Source: Acidobacteriaceae bacterium dw_441 (GTDB lineage Bacteria; Acidobacteriota; Terriglobia; Terriglobales; Acidobacteriaceae). From it: a stretch of 64,000 bases of DNA. A model generated the notes under the pieces. The model was given only the letters and a program-made list of their open reading frames with translations. It did not search any database and had not been told where the DNA came from. Where the stretch lies: positions 372,001-436,000 of the forward strand of contig JAAVVA010000005.1 of NCBI GenBank assembly GCA_018449715.1, in the 5' to 3' direction. The stretch's first letter is position 1. The number at the start of each line of letters is the position of its first letter. Shown piece after piece: positions 36,498 through 43,738 of the stretch. The translations under genes were made by a program, and so were the position numbers.

Positions 36498-38528
36498 CTA
36501 TATCCGCCGCGGATCGAAGTTGATCTTTTCCTGATCGAACCAGTTCATGGTGATGGGCAGGAAGTCCGGCTTGAGGTAGCAGTATGTAGGTGGCAGTGGA
36601 CTGACACCGTCGAAGGCGACCACGATGGATTGAGCATTCCTGAGATCGAAGAAGACCTTCTCTTCGAATACTGGCTCCTTCTGCTTCTGATACTGCTTGA
36701 CCGCCGCAACGGAACCTTTGCTGGCGGATGTGCGGCCAGAGAGCCATCCCACGTTGGCGTTCGTGGAGGTCTCAGAAAGCGTGTAGCCGATGCGTGTGCG
36801 ATCTTCCTTGCCACACAGCTCCGAGGCGTATCGAGCCGTCTCCGGGTCGGAGGTCGTGAGAAAGACCTTATTCCGAAATGCCTGCAGCAGCGTCTTCACA
36901 CCCTCGTTCGGCAGCGCATCTTTCAAGCTGGCGACGGATTGGGTAGCGACGATGGGGATGCACTTCGGCTGCCGAGACAAACTGAGGTAGCGTTCGTCCC
37001 CTGTGGGATTATCGCCGCCGACTGTAGCGAAATTCTGGTACTCATCGCAGATGAAGACAGAGGCGCGGTAGTGTTTCTCCGGTGTGGCATCCATCCTGGG
37101 AATGCGCAGCAGCATAGCCCGCTGGTAGTCGATCTTCATCATGGTCCCGATGGTCTTTGCGAGCGCCGGGTTCAGAGCGACAGGAAAGTTCAGTCCCACG
37201 ACTTTGCCGGTTTCGATCAGCTCTTCAAACGGGCGCATGACGATGCCGTCTGGATCGGAGGCGGACTGCTTGCCCTGATAAAGCTCCTTCGGAGGACAGA
37301 AGACGCGGCGCACATCGGGATCAGTCTCGAAGAGCGACAGGAAGACGGCGATACCCTGCACGATGGAGGTCTTCACTTCGGAACGGAAAAATTTCCAGTG
37401 TTCCCAGTACCAGTATTGAACGCTGCGGAATCGCTCACGGGCTGCAGGATCGGATGGCTTACGGGTGAAGACCAGAAACTCGATCGAGGTCTGTCTGGTG
37501 AGCGCGGCCTCCAATTGTTCGTCCCACGCCGCTATATATAGGTTGGCCTTCGGATTCCATTTGAATCCGAGAGGAGCGAGTTGTTCTTCCTCGCTGAGAT
37601 AGTCGTTCTTCTCGATACCGATATAGCTGGTGGTGCTGAACTGCGAACCTACTTCTATCAGCATCTCTTCGAGGCGTCCTGCGCTGATGACGGTCTGGAA
37701 GATGTCGACCAGGGTCACATATCCGTCGCGGATGCGGTGGAGCAGGATCACGTAGCGGACGAGATCGGTGTACGACTGCTGCCAGAACGGCTCCTTGCCT
37801 TTGCCCCAGATGGAGGTGATGATCGATGCGATATTGAATGCCTGGGCGTAGGGATCGAGCGAGTTGTTGAGCGGGTTGTAGCGAGTCTTCCCGTTCAGCG
37901 AAATCTCGATGTAGTCATCCTCCCGCCCACACCACTTCAGGATGCGCTGCAGCTGCCGGCAGAGATCGCCTTTGACTTCGAGCACAATGCCGGAGAGCTT
38001 ACGTTCTGGATCGTCGGCTCTATACGCGAAAAGCTGGCGCATCGCTGGAAGGATCAGTCCGTAGGTCTTGCCCGAACCGATAGAGCCGAAGGATGCGATT
38101 CCGGTGTAGAGGCCACGTTCGGGGATGGATAGCCAGGATGGCAACGCGCTGGCCCTCGGTGTCAGGCGGCTATGCACTTCGCCAAGAATCAGCGACAGGT
38201 CCTTGCGCCTCCGCGGATCGGGATATGGCGGGAGGGCGCCGGGATGCAACTCCAGCTCGCTCTTATAAAGGTGGACATACAGGAGCGAGAAGCTCATCGA
38301 GAAGACGATGAATGGCGTGGAATAGAGGAAGAATCTGTAACCCATCAACAACCCATGAACGATCTGCGGCCGCTGCAACTCGGTCAGGCGCACCAACGGA
38401 TCAGCAAAATCGATGGGAAAAAGCGAGTTCAGGATGATGCCGCAAGCCGCGCTCAGGCCAATCGAGAGCAGGAAGCGATGCGCAACCAGTGGGCGGATGA
38501 TGCGTTGAATGCGTGGCGATGACCGCAT
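36498..38528 (-). CDS. VirD4/TraG-type coupling protein
   Basis: 676 residues. Two N-terminal membrane segments (FLLSIGLSAACGIILNSLF and FFLYSTPFIVFSMSFSLLY) precede the ATPase domain. Walker A is GSIGSGKTYGL near residue 145, and the VFICDEYQNFA block is Walker B. This is the VirD4/TraG coupling ATPase that brings the relaxosome to the channel. It is followed by virB11 with a 180-nt gap and preceded at 15 nt by the ribbon-helix-helix protein gene, the usual relaxosome partner. Confidence 0.92.
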   Translation of the reverse strand: MRSSPRIQRIIRPLVAHRFLLSIGLSAACGIILNSLFPIDFADPLVRLTELQRPQIVHGLLMGYRFFLYSTPFIVFSMSFSLLYVHLYKSELELHPGALPPYPDPRRRKDLSLILGEVHSRLTPRASALPSWLSIPERGLYTGIASFGSIGSGKTYGLILPAMRQLFAYRADDPERKLSGIVLEVKGDLCRQLQRILKWCGREDDYIEISLNGKTRYNPLNNSLDPYAQAFNIASIITSIWGKGKEPFWQQSYTDLVRYVILLHRIRDGYVTLVDIFQTVISAGRLEEMLIEVGSQFSTTSYIGIEKNDYLSEEEQLAPLGFKWNPKANLYIAAWDEQLEAALTRQTSIEFLVFTRKPSDPAARERFRSVQYWYWEHWKFFRSEVKTSIVQGIAVFLSLFETDPDVRRVFCPPKELYQGKQSASDPDGIVMRPFEELIETGKVVGLNFPVALNPALAKTIGTMMKIDYQRAMLLRIPRMDATPEKHYRASVFICDEYQNFATVGGDNPTGDERYLSLSRQPKCIPIVATQSVASLKDALPNEGVKTLLQAFRNKVFLTTSDPETARYASELCGKEDRTRIGYTLSETSTNANVGWLSGRTSASKGSVAAVKQYQKQKEPVFEEKVFFDLRNAQSIVVAFDGVSPLPPTYCYLKPDFLPITMNWFDQEKINFDPRRI

Positions 38529-38543
38529 AGACTATGACCTCCT

Positions 38544-38861
38544 TCATGCGTGAGCAGCATTGGCAGAGACAGGCGCTTCCGGCTTCGCAGCCGTTTCCGA
38601 TACTGGTTTGATCGGAGACGTAGCGGGTTTCGCGTCATTGGCGTTCCGCGTAGGATTCGCCGCGAGGTTTGCTTTGTATTTAAGGAAGTCTTCTTCCTGT
38701 GCGATGGCGAAGCGCAGCAGTTCGTTGATGACATACTGAGTTTCGTTGTTCGACCAGTTGGCTAGGAGCTCGATATCGTCGGCGATGGTCTGATCGATCG
38801 AGGATTGAAGTTTGGCGCGGCGGATGCGGCTCACTCCATGCTGTAGTTTCAGTCTGCTCAT
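38544..38861 (-). CDS. Small ribbon-helix-helix-like protein, probable relaxosome accessory factor
   Basis: 105 residues. The first half looks like a ribbon-helix-helix DNA-binding module (LQSSIDQTIADDIELLANW, then NETQYVINELLRFAIAQEE). The second half is a low-complexity Ala/Pro/Lys tail. Small RHH proteins such as TraY or MobC-type accessories bind repeats in oriT and stimulate nicking. Its location just downstream of the repeat-rich region 38880-39100 and just upstream of the coupling-protein gene fits this role. Function is inferred from fold and place. Confidence 0.6.
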   Translation of the reverse strand: MSRLKLQHGVSRIRRAKLQSSIDQTIADDIELLANWSNNETQYVINELLRFAIAQEEDFLKYKANLAANPTRNANDAKPATSPIKPVSETAAKPEAPVSANAAHA

Positions 38862-38879
38862 GGATATCTCCTGTGGATG

Positions 38880-39100
38880 AGTTGGGAATCAGTGTTGTAT
38901 CGCTGGCGGATGCAAATGGTATCCGTAAACAATCTCGGTTTGATCTGTCTGGTATCTGGCGCAGATGAGATGGAGATCAGCAAAATATCTGCGACAGATA
39001 CGTTCTGTATCGAAGGCGTGCCGAGGGGGGGAGCGACCAGCGCGGCGTCAGCCGTCGCGTCAACCCCGAAGGGGTGGGTCGCTCCCCCCTCGGCACCTAC
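38880..39100. other. Candidate origin of transfer (oriT) with nested inverted repeats
   Basis: Non-coding interval between the RHH gene and the gene at 39101. A 15-bp dyad (38952-38966 with 38987-39001, 14 of 15 matching) is formed by GTATCTGGCGCAGAT. A second, 20-bp dyad (39018-39038 with 39077-39096, one bulged G) encloses two smaller hairpins (near 39040-39058 and ACCCCGAAGGGGT at 39063-39075). Several further GTATC boxes occur nearby. Dyads next to relaxosome and coupling-protein genes are typical of oriT, but no nick consensus is recognised. Confidence 0.5.
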
Positions 39101-40171
39101 TTACCCCTCATCACCTCCTTCGCTAAATAGTTGGTCCTGCATAGCTTCCGCACGACGAACTGGTTTACGAATAGACCGCACCCTAGACCCAAGCTCCGGC
39201 TTAGACTGGCTCTCGAATTTGAAGTGATGGAGCGGATAGCCATACGGAAGGACAAGCGCCGTGAACTTCCTGCGCTGCCCCATCTGCTCGAACTGCTGCC
39301 GGAGACGTTGGGCGTTGGCTGTGCCCGATGCCAGGAGCGCCCGATGTTCTGGACGGGTATAAATACCGTCGCCCTCGCGGAGCAGGGCGAGATCGCGCAA
39401 AGTGAGCGCCGATTTCCTGGAGTCGGCGAGCTCACGCGCGCGGAGGTAATCGAGGAGATGGTCGACGCCGCGGGGAGTCATCGGCGTCGTGCCTCGCGCC
39501 TGGTCATCGGGAAGTTTGGTAGAGAAGATTCTCGATGCGCGGTCAAGGTCACGGTTCGAGTCAGCGAGGTACAGCAGCTCGAAACTGGGGAGTGCCCAAA
39601 ACAGCGGAGCATGACGGTCAAGAAAATGCTCGAAGCCACTCGCCGAGAGGGCGCCATCGTCGACATAGCTGAACGAAATGCCGCCATCCTTATTAAGGAG
39701 GAGCGGAAATTCTTCAGCAAAGACCACGCCCCGAGAGCGAGGGAGAACGGATTCGGTCAGGCCGAGTGCGCGGGTAAAGTGGTTGACCTTCGACTCCTGG
39801 GTGTCGAGCAGCGTCTCGCCGAGATGGTCGAGGACGAAGTCCAGGACCATGAGGCGGGACTTGATGGTGGCGTCGCTTTTCAGCCGGCGATGGTGCGAAG
39901 CGCCGAGCCCGGCTGCCACGTACACCTCGGTAGAGGTGAGGTGATAGACAAAGCGAGCCTGCCCGCAGGCGATGCTTTGGATGTGGCCAAGCGCGGAGGA
40001 CCGGCGCAGGAACCGCGCGGCCAACGCGCCTCGGCCCCGCTCGATAAAGCGCAGGTATTGGCGGCGAAGAAAGTACCCCGAGTGCAGGGCGGCGAGATAC
40101 AGGAACGCGGCCTCGCGTTCCGTGTAGCCAGCCACCTGCAAGACCGGGATGGGATCGTAAGCGAGCGTCAT
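39101..40171 (-). CDS. Conjugation-region protein, replication-relaxation/MobC-like (uncertain)
   Basis: 356 residues. I do not recognise it with certainty. The N-terminus (REAAFLYLAALHSGYFLRRQYLRFI, then ALAARFLRRSSALGHI and VYHLTSTEVYVAAG) has the shape of a winged-helix domain as found in the replication-relaxation family. The central part (FAEEFPLLLNKDGGISFSYV and FWALPSFELLYLADS) may be an alpha+beta domain. Its ATG overlaps the stop of the next gene upstream by 4 nt, so the two act together. Adjacent to the oriT-like region, it may be part of the relaxosome. Confidence 0.5.
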   Translation of the reverse strand: MTLAYDPIPVLQVAGYTEREAAFLYLAALHSGYFLRRQYLRFIERGRGALAARFLRRSSALGHIQSIACGQARFVYHLTSTEVYVAAGLGASHHRRLKSDATIKSRLMVLDFVLDHLGETLLDTQESKVNHFTRALGLTESVLPRSRGVVFAEEFPLLLNKDGGISFSYVDDGALSASGFEHFLDRHAPLFWALPSFELLYLADSNRDLDRASRIFSTKLPDDQARGTTPMTPRGVDHLLDYLRARELADSRKSALTLRDLALLREGDGIYTRPEHRALLASGTANAQRLRQQFEQMGQRRKFTALVLPYGYPLHHFKFESQSKPELGSRVRSIRKPVRRAEAMQDQLFSEGGDEG

Positions 40172-41232
40172 AGATCGAAGATGTCCCGCATCATGTTGTG
40201 TTCGTCCTCGATCTTGGCCGTGATACTGGAGCGGTCCGAGCCGGAGGCGTAGTTGCGGAAGCCTGCCTGCGCCTTGGCGCGCAGGTGCCCGCGACGGTAC
40301 GCTGCGGTCAGCACTTCGATATCCTCATGACCTCCCGTGCGTGAACCCTGATCCGACTCCAGGCTCTGAGACTCATCGACCTTCTTGTCGAACTCAATCC
40401 GGGCATCGGGGATCTGGATGCCTCCATCGACGAACGGGAGGGAGTGTTTGGCGGCGACCTCCTGCTTGATTTCGCCCATGTCGCGCTTCGGGTCAGCTTT
40501 GCGTGCGCGATAAATGTCTTTCTGGACATCGGCTTTGATCTCGAAATCGAGCTTCACGCGGAGGTTGCTGCCGCCATCCCGCTCGATACGCTGGGCGGCA
40601 TCACGATAAGCGCGATAGATGAGCGAGTCGTGCTCCATCTCGCGCGGCTTCACGAAGCCGTAGTAGACGGTCTGTCCCTCTGGTACCTCTCCACTCTTCT
40701 TAAGCCACGCGCGGCCATCGCGGGTGATCGTGGCGACCTCGACACGATCAATCTGGCGCCGGGTTCCATCACGGCGAAGATTGATGTGGCGCGTCTCGAC
40801 CAGCCCTTTCGATTTGAGGTAACGCAGGTCCTCATCGAGCTTGCGCTGCTTGCCGTCATAGATCGTGTCAGCGAGATCGCGGGTGCGGACGACACGGAAG
40901 CGCCCGACCTCCAGCATGACTTTTCGCTCCTCGGTCCGGAGCTGCATGCCGATTGTCTGCGACGGGATGCGGTCCCGCCGAGTCCGGCGTGGATCCGTAC
41001 CCTCGCGCGGGTCTCTCACCCGCCGCGGAGGGGTGGAGACCTCGCGGTCGCGCTCCGGACGCCTGGAAGGCGAGGAGCGAGGCGGGGTCTGGTTCCCGCG
41101 TCCCTGACCTGCGCGCTCTTTCAGCGACTGAAGGTGCCTCTGTACGGACGTGGGCTCTTGGGTAGGGGGCACACGGGTCTGAGGAGGGGTTTCTCTCCGA
41201 CGAGGCAGGTCCTGAGGGATATCGATCCTCAT
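40168..41232 (-). CDS. Replication-relaxation-like protein, possible MOBC-type relaxase
   Basis: 354 residues. The first 100 are disordered and rich in Arg, Pro and Thr. A winged helix follows (FRVVRTRDLADTIYDG with a wing at KGLVETRHI, then TRDGRAWLKK). The C-terminal domain has EHDSLIYRAYRDA, then DARIEFDKK after a short beta strand, reminiscent of the PD-(D/E)XK-like core of replication-relaxation (MOBC-related) proteins. No HUH relaxase with a three-histidine motif is present in the transfer region, so this is the best relaxase candidate. That assignment is an inference. Confidence 0.5.
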   Translation of the reverse strand: MRIDIPQDLPRRRETPPQTRVPPTQEPTSVQRHLQSLKERAGQGRGNQTPPRSSPSRRPERDREVSTPPRRVRDPREGTDPRRTRRDRIPSQTIGMQLRTEERKVMLEVGRFRVVRTRDLADTIYDGKQRKLDEDLRYLKSKGLVETRHINLRRDGTRRQIDRVEVATITRDGRAWLKKSGEVPEGQTVYYGFVKPREMEHDSLIYRAYRDAAQRIERDGGSNLRVKLDFEIKADVQKDIYRARKADPKRDMGEIKQEVAAKHSLPFVDGGIQIPDARIEFDKKVDESQSLESDQGSRTGGHEDIEVLTAAYRRGHLRAKAQAGFRNYASGSDRSSITAKIEDEHNMMRDIFDL

Positions 41233-41234
41233 GC

Positions 41235-41525
41235 TTATTCACCGTCCTCGACGCCACGCTCCGCAGGAGCAGGCGGAAAATCCATCGACGCCTGCTCGGT
41301 CGCAGACTTTGCGGTGCCTTTCTTCCCCCGTTTCGCGGTGGGCGAAGGTGCAACGGTTTCATCAGCAACCGGAGCGGCCTTCGGTCCGTGGCCGACGACC
41401 CGACGCACGTCGTAGTCGTCGACACTGGTGAATCGGTTCATCTCTTTTTCGGCCTGCTCACGCAATGCGCGGATCTTCGCGACCAGGTCGGGAGTACGTT
41501 CCAATGGAGAGTCGTCGTTGTGCAT
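41235..41525 (-). CDS. Small hypothetical protein
   Basis: About 96 residues from ATG 41525. A helical N-terminal half (LERTPDLVAKIRALREQAEKEMNRF) is followed by an Ala/Lys/Pro-rich tail. Not recognised. It sits in the tightly packed run of transfer-region genes, 2 nt before the relaxase candidate and 1 nt after the membrane protein gene, so it is probably translated as part of that operon. Confidence 0.5.
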   Translation of the reverse strand: MHNDDSPLERTPDLVAKIRALREQAEKEMNRFTSVDDYDVRRVVGHGPKAAPVADETVAPSPTAKRGKKGTAKSATEQASMDFPPAPAERGVEDGE

Positions 41526-41526
41526 G

Positions 41527-41835
41527 CTAAAGTTGCTCCTCCTGATCGTTGAAGCGCGACAGGATCTCCGCCGACAGCTCACTCTTGCCGGTATGAATCT
41601 CCTGGTCGAAGTGCTTGAGCTTGCGGCCGGTGTCACGCAGGAAGAACTTGCGCTCGATCCAGATAGTGAGGCCGAGAAGATTCGTGAAGAGCAGAGCGCA
41701 ATAGAGCGCGATGGTCTTCAGATAGGCGTGCAGGATGAGAGCGCGCCATGCAGTGAGGAAGACGAACTCGCGCGACATCCAGAAGATGAGCGCGAGAAAA
41801 ACCAGCGTCGCGACGAAGACAGCATTAGCGATCAT
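41527..41835 (-). CDS. Small membrane protein with long cytoplasmic tail
   Basis: About 102 residues. Two hydrophobic segments (IANAVFVATLVFLALIFW and TIALYCALLFTNLLGLTIW) are followed by a charged helix (GRKLKHFDQEIHTGKSELSAEIL). ATG 41835 has AAAGGA 8 nt upstream. Family unknown. The position between the SSB genes and the relaxase candidate suggests a role in mating-pair or entry functions, but nothing in the sequence proves this. Confidence 0.55.
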   Translation of the reverse strand: MIANAVFVATLVFLALIFWMSREFVFLTAWRALILHAYLKTIALYCALLFTNLLGLTIWIERKFFLRDTGRKLKHFDQEIHTGKSELSAEILSRFNDQEEQL

Positions 41836-41924
41836 CGAGATTCCTTTCCGCCGCGCGCGGAGCGCATGCGGCACGAACAAAGAAAGGCAGAGAGGAAAGC
41901 CTCTCTGCCAGAAAGAGGACGGCG

Positions 41925-42296
41925 TTAGCCGTCATAGTCTTCAACCACACCGACCGCGGGAATCTTCAGCCTGCGGACACGCAGAGCGTGAACCTCGTAG
42001 ACGGGATGGTTCAGGTTTACTTCGGCGTAATGATGGATGATGAGCTGGCCCCTGATCTCGACGTAGTCGCCCTGCTTCATCTCTTTCAGGGAGTCGCAGA
42101 ACGCAGCGCCTGGGCAGATCACCCGAAACCAGCCGCCATGGGAGACCCACTCATTGGCTGGCCGCCACCAGAAGCCATCATCCATGCAGACGGTAAGGAC
42201 GATGTATGGAACCTTGTCGGTCCGCGTCAGCTGCGGCTCCTCGGCATCTTTGCCGAGGAAACCGCGAAGTTTGAGACTGTTCCGGAAGAGATTCAT
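41925..42296 (-). CDS. SSB-like OB-fold protein (copy 3)
   Basis: 123 residues. The N-terminus LKLRGFLGKDAEEPQ mirrors the first strand of the SSB at 42748 (ITLKGFLGKDAENFA), and GDYVEIRGQLIIHHY matches its GDYVEVEGEL strand. The acidic C-terminal tip typical of SSB (DDIPF) is absent; the protein ends EDYDG. It overlaps the preceding SSB-like gene by 4 nt. It is probably a diverged paralogue binding single-stranded DNA, perhaps with a specialised partner. Confidence 0.75.
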   Translation of the reverse strand: MNLFRNSLKLRGFLGKDAEEPQLTRTDKVPYIVLTVCMDDGFWWRPANEWVSHGGWFRVICPGAAFCDSLKEMKQGDYVEIRGQLIIHHYAEVNLNHPVYEVHALRVRRLKIPAVGVVEDYDG

Positions 42297-42715
42297 GGCC
42301 GAACCTCCCTGCTGCCGTCATCGGAGTCGCCGTAATCGACCAGTGCTTCAGGTCGGTCCAGCGGCTGAATGCGGACTGCATGGACGGCATAGGTTGAGTG
42401 CTTGACCGAAAAGCGTTCGCTGGCAACGACGACGCCACGGTCCTGTTCGAGAGCGCGCAACTCACCTTCGACTTCGAGGTAGTCGCCGCGCCTCATGCCA
42501 CGCACCATGCCGCAGAAGAACGGACCGGGGCAGATGATGCGATGCCAGTCGGTGCGCGGTATCCATTGATTGTTCCCGAGATCCCATCTGCCGGAGACGG
42601 TCGCCAGCAACAGGACTGCGAAGGCATCTTCGGTGATGCCGTGTGAGGGCGGGGCCTCGGCGTCCCTGCCGAGAAAGCCCCGTAAAAGGACGCTATTGGA
42701 AAAGAGAGTCATCAT
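42293..42715 (-). CDS. SSB-like OB-fold protein (copy 2)
   Basis: 140 residues. VLLRGFLGRDAEAPP, then RTDWHRIICPGPFFCG and GDYLEVEGELRAL, align with the true SSB in the same operon and place it in the OB-fold SSB family. The extension ends DYGDSDDGSREVRP, which is acidic but lacks the SSB tip motif. GGAGG precedes the ATG. It lies 32 nt after the SSB gene and 4 nt overlapping the third copy. Three tandem diverged copies suggest division of labour during transfer. Confidence 0.78.
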   Translation of the reverse strand: MMTLFSNSVLLRGFLGRDAEAPPSHGITEDAFAVLLLATVSGRWDLGNNQWIPRTDWHRIICPGPFFCGMVRGMRRGDYLEVEGELRALEQDRGVVVASERFSVKHSTYAVHAVRIQPLDRPEALVDYGDSDDGSREVRP

Positions 42716-42747
42716 GTCACACCTCCCGTGAGGGAGGACAACGCCGC

Positions 42748-43155
42748 TTACGCGGCGTCATCCTCCGTAATGGGCTCGGCGTCGAGGTTCTCGCCCTTGG
42801 CCGGTGCTGCGAGCTTCTTCACGGTGTTGGCGCGCACTTCCTTGTCGCGGAAGGTGACCTTGACCTTGTTCTTGCCCTGCCCGACTTCCTTCTCGTACTC
42901 GGTCGAGCGCAGCTCGCCTTCGACTTCCACGTAGTCGCCCTTCTTCAGGCCCTTCGCGAAGTCAGCGGGCTTGCCAAAGGCGACGGCGCGGTGCCATTCG
43001 GTGTGGTTTACCCACTCCTTCTTCTGCTGGTCCTTGTAGCCGGACTTGGTGGCGAGTGAGAGGACGACGAACGTCTTCTGGTTGCGGGTTGCGAAGTTCT
43101 CGGCGTCCTTGCCCAGGAAGCCCTTCAGAGTGATTTTGTTTTCGTAGAGTGCCAT
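42748..43155 (-). CDS. ssb: Single-stranded DNA-binding protein
   Basis: 135 residues. The OB-fold strands are complete: KITLKGFLGKDAENFA, VVLSLATKSGY, EWHRAVAFGK, LKKGDYVEVEGELRS and an ANTVKKL strand. The C-terminus is acidic (PITEDDAA). Conjugative elements carry ssb to coat the strand arriving in the recipient. ATG 43155 with AGGAG 7 nt upstream is the clear start. The 275-nt leader is an inverted duplication, and a decayed mirror copy of this gene lies beyond it on the plus strand. First gene of the three-SSB operon. Confidence 0.9.
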   Translation of the reverse strand: MALYENKITLKGFLGKDAENFATRNQKTFVVLSLATKSGYKDQQKKEWVNHTEWHRAVAFGKPADFAKGLKKGDYVEVEGELRSTEYEKEVGQGKNKVKVTFRDKEVRANTVKKLAAPAKGENLDAEPITEDDAA

Positions 43156-43430
43156 TGCTTTTCTCCTGTTTGGATTTGCCCTGTTCTTACTCGGGACACT
43201 CTTGCGCGAAGCGACGGGAGGTGCCCCGCTCCCAAGGCCAAGCGGCGCTTTTTCGGAAGGTTCGGAAAATCTTTTCGTCCGCGTTCTGTGCGGAGTTTTG
43301 CCGAAAAGATTTTCTGAAAGCCGAAACCCGCAGGGCGCACGCAGTGCGAAGCAGAGCCGCGCAGCTGCCGCAGGGCGCGGGATAAGCACCGAGCGAGTGA
43401 CCGAGTGAGACATGGGAAAATCCGGGAGAG
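43156..43430. repeat. Palindromic ssb leader, Frpo/ssi-like single-stranded promoter candidate
   Basis: An imperfect inverted duplication centred near 43289. The central stem GAAAATCTTTTCG/CGAAAAGATTTTC (43265-43277 with 43302-43314) is perfect over 13 bp with a 24-nt loop. Similarity of the two arms continues outward to both ATGs: on each side CCGAGT-AGA, then AAATCC and a GGAG box precede ATGGC. A homologous leader lies before the methyltransferase gene at 61145-61390. Single-stranded plasmid promoters (Frpo, ssi) have this folded form and also drive ssb genes. Confidence 0.75.
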
Positions 43431-43738
43431 ATGGCGCTTTACGGAAACATCCACTGAAGGTGTCTGGACAGGGATGCGCTTGATTCGCAACCTGCATACC
43501 GGAGTCGTCCGTTTTCTCGCGCCTTCCATGCGGAGTAGACCAGTTGGGAGCGGGTGAACCGCACTTGGCACTCTTCCGCATCGTTGCCCATGTGCCGACA
43601 CGGTGAGGGCCTGCTTTCGGGCGACTACGTGGAAGGCGAACCTGCACGGTCTGGGTAGCGAGTGGATGCGTGCGGGGCAAAGGTCAAGGTCGTCTTTCTT
43701 CCGCAAGGAATGTGCCAACACCGTGAAGGAGCGGAGGC
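43431..43738 (+). pseudogene. Decayed mirror-image copy of ssb
   Basis: Plus-strand remnant facing away from the functional ssb. It starts ATGGCGCTTTACGGAAAC (MALYGN, against MALYEN). In the frame of 43545 it continues with WERVNRTWHSSAS (EWVNHTEWHRAVA), GLLSGDYVEGE (GLKKGDYVEVEGE), a TAG, then GAKVKVVF (KNKVKVTF). After a shift it reads RKECANTVKE (RDKEVRANTVKK). Stops and frameshifts show it is not a gene. It spans nearly the whole ssb sequence, ending where the C5 methyltransferase gene stops. Confidence 0.8.

Noticed and set aside
36264..37541. 425-codon open frame on the plus strand
   Set aside because: It is antisense to the VirD4 coupling-protein gene, which has clear Walker motifs. 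The frame has no ribosome-binding site or recognisable domain.
39131..41415. Long plus-strand frames of 373 and 323 codons
   Set aside because: Both are antisense to the two overlapping relaxosome-type genes, which have proper starts and coupling; no domains seen in the antisense products.
43156..43430. Retron or diversity-generating element explaining the inverted repeats
   Set aside because: No reverse transcriptase gene or template-repeat pair is found anywhere in the window.
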